Of a stretch of 64,000 nt of DNA, positions 63,461-64,000 are shown in pieces; position 1 is the first letter of the stretch, and each line of letters begins with the position of its first letter. This DNA is from Sporocytophaga myxococcoides DSM 11118. GTDB lineage: Bacteria; Bacteroidota; Bacteroidia; Cytophagales; Cytophagaceae. A program made the position numbers and the translations under genes. Location of the stretch: positions 1 through 64,000 of the forward strand of contig NZ_AUFX01000014.1 of assembly GCF_000426725.1 (NCBI RefSeq), in the 5' to 3' direction. The notes beneath the pieces were generated by a model that was given only the letters and a program-made list of their open reading frames with translations, was not told the origin of the DNA and searched no databases.

Positions 63461-63709
63461 TTTTGTTGGAACGGTTTGAATGTCAGTTTGAAAAGTAAAC
63501 TGTGGTTTACCATGGCAATGTACTATCATGCATTTGTTAATGGGCGATCAAGCTATCTTCAAAACCACCTGAAAGAATAAAAATTTCACTTTTTAACCTT
63601 ATTAAAGATTTGTGACCCATAGAAATGGAAAATCTGTAAACAACAAGAAGAAAACATTGTGTTTCGCCACCGGTTAATTAAGGGCACTTTGTACTTAAAT
63701 GAAAAGTCC

Positions 63710-64000
63710 ATGAAGAAATTTTACAATTTCAATTATCTGCCCATTTTAATATCTACTGTTTTATTTTTTCTTATTCTACCCGATAGTAAAGCGCAGTCTC
63801 CAATAAATGATGATTGCTCTGGTGCAATTAATCTTACAGTTGATGCACCTTTTGTAAGCGGCAATGTTCAGGGGGCCACTCAATCAATGTCGGGTTGCGT
63901 TGCTACTGCTGGACAGGCTGGTGGAAGCGCTAATGATGATGTATGGTATAAATTTCAGGCTCCCTCTCCATACCTTGTCATAGCAGCACAGGGATCAGAA
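63710..64000 (+). CDS. Secreted surface protein, N-terminal part (runs off the right edge)
   Basis: The ATG at 63710 opens a frame with a signal peptide (MKKFYNFNYLPILISTVLF, cleavage near KAQ). It continues INDDCSGAINLTVDAPFVSG and ANDDVWYKFQAP. The N-D-D-C-x-x-A start and D-D-V-W-Y-x-F are seen at the N-termini of many large T9SS-secreted adhesins and enzymes in Bacteroidota. 97 codons are seen without a stop. Type and length cannot be judged. Confidence 0.8.
   Translation, partial: MKKFYNFNYLPILISTVLFFLILPDSKAQSPINDDCSGAINLTVDAPFVSGNVQGATQSMSGCVATAGQAGGSANDDVWYKFQAPSPYLVIAAQGSE

Noticed and set aside
63314-63529. 71-codon minus-strand frame after the desaturase
   Set aside because: It crosses the desaturase terminator and part of its coding region.

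Overview
The window is AT-rich bacterial chromosome from a Bacteroidota bacterium, most likely a gliding, aerobic member of the Cytophagales (Cytophaga/Sporocytophaga type). The signs are SprB-type adhesin repeats, a type IX secretion C-terminal sorting domain, a T9SS plug-type protein (DUF5103), the long plant/Bacteroidota form of IspG, a DUF3276 PUR-domain protein, and an alternative complex III joined to an aa3-type oxidase. Assignments rest on reading motifs; no search was run. I found no rRNA, tRNA, transposase, phage gene or CRISPR array.

Layout. 1-1.5 kb: end of an adhesin locus (SprB repeats, minus strand). 1.7-7.1 kb: two unrelated-type aconitases in tandem (AcnB, then mitochondrial/AcnA type), preceded by a decayed fragment of an AcnA-type gene. 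7.1-16.3 kb: housekeeping genes (DUF58, RlpA, DUF3276, YchF, ABC-F, dCMP deaminase, MurB), a T9SS plug-type gene, and an isolated Cas6-like endoribonuclease. 16.7-33.5 kb: one long plus-strand respiratory operon, actABCDEF - coxBA - ctaAB - two subunit III genes - subunit IV - SCO - DUF420 - a small membrane protein, with an NtrY-like sensor kinase 40 bp behind it. 37.4-43.1 kb: a very large outer-membrane-type protein, an MlaFE lipid transporter and an SDR. 43.1-44.16 kb: a gene-free kilobase with a cluster of TTTACAATTGTAAA-like palindromes, hairpins and seventeen 21-bp repeat units. 44.2-48.5 kb: ispG, a small membrane protein, YjbR, a WG-repeat protein and a hypothetical. 48.5-51 kb: a repeat-rich stretch with small orphan ORFs and a truncated OmpA-type domain. 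51-64 kb: MNT-HEPN protein, two Crp-like paralogues plus an AhpD-like gene, a four-gene surface-protein/ECF-sigma operon, a possible NlpC/P60-like protein, a second YjbR, an RluA-type pseudouridine synthase, a desaturase and the start of a secreted protein.

How the parts work together. The respiratory operon encodes a quinol-to-oxygen electron path: ActB/C/F handle quinol, ActA/E carry c-type haems, CoxB receives electrons at CuA and CoxA reduces oxygen; CtaA/CtaB make haem A and SCO supplies copper. Convergent gene pairs end in long hairpins placed at or over the stop codons. The least explained parts are the 43.1-44.1 kb gene-free locus, the interspersed hairpin-repeat families between 48.5 and 53.9 kb, and the orphan Cas6-like gene.
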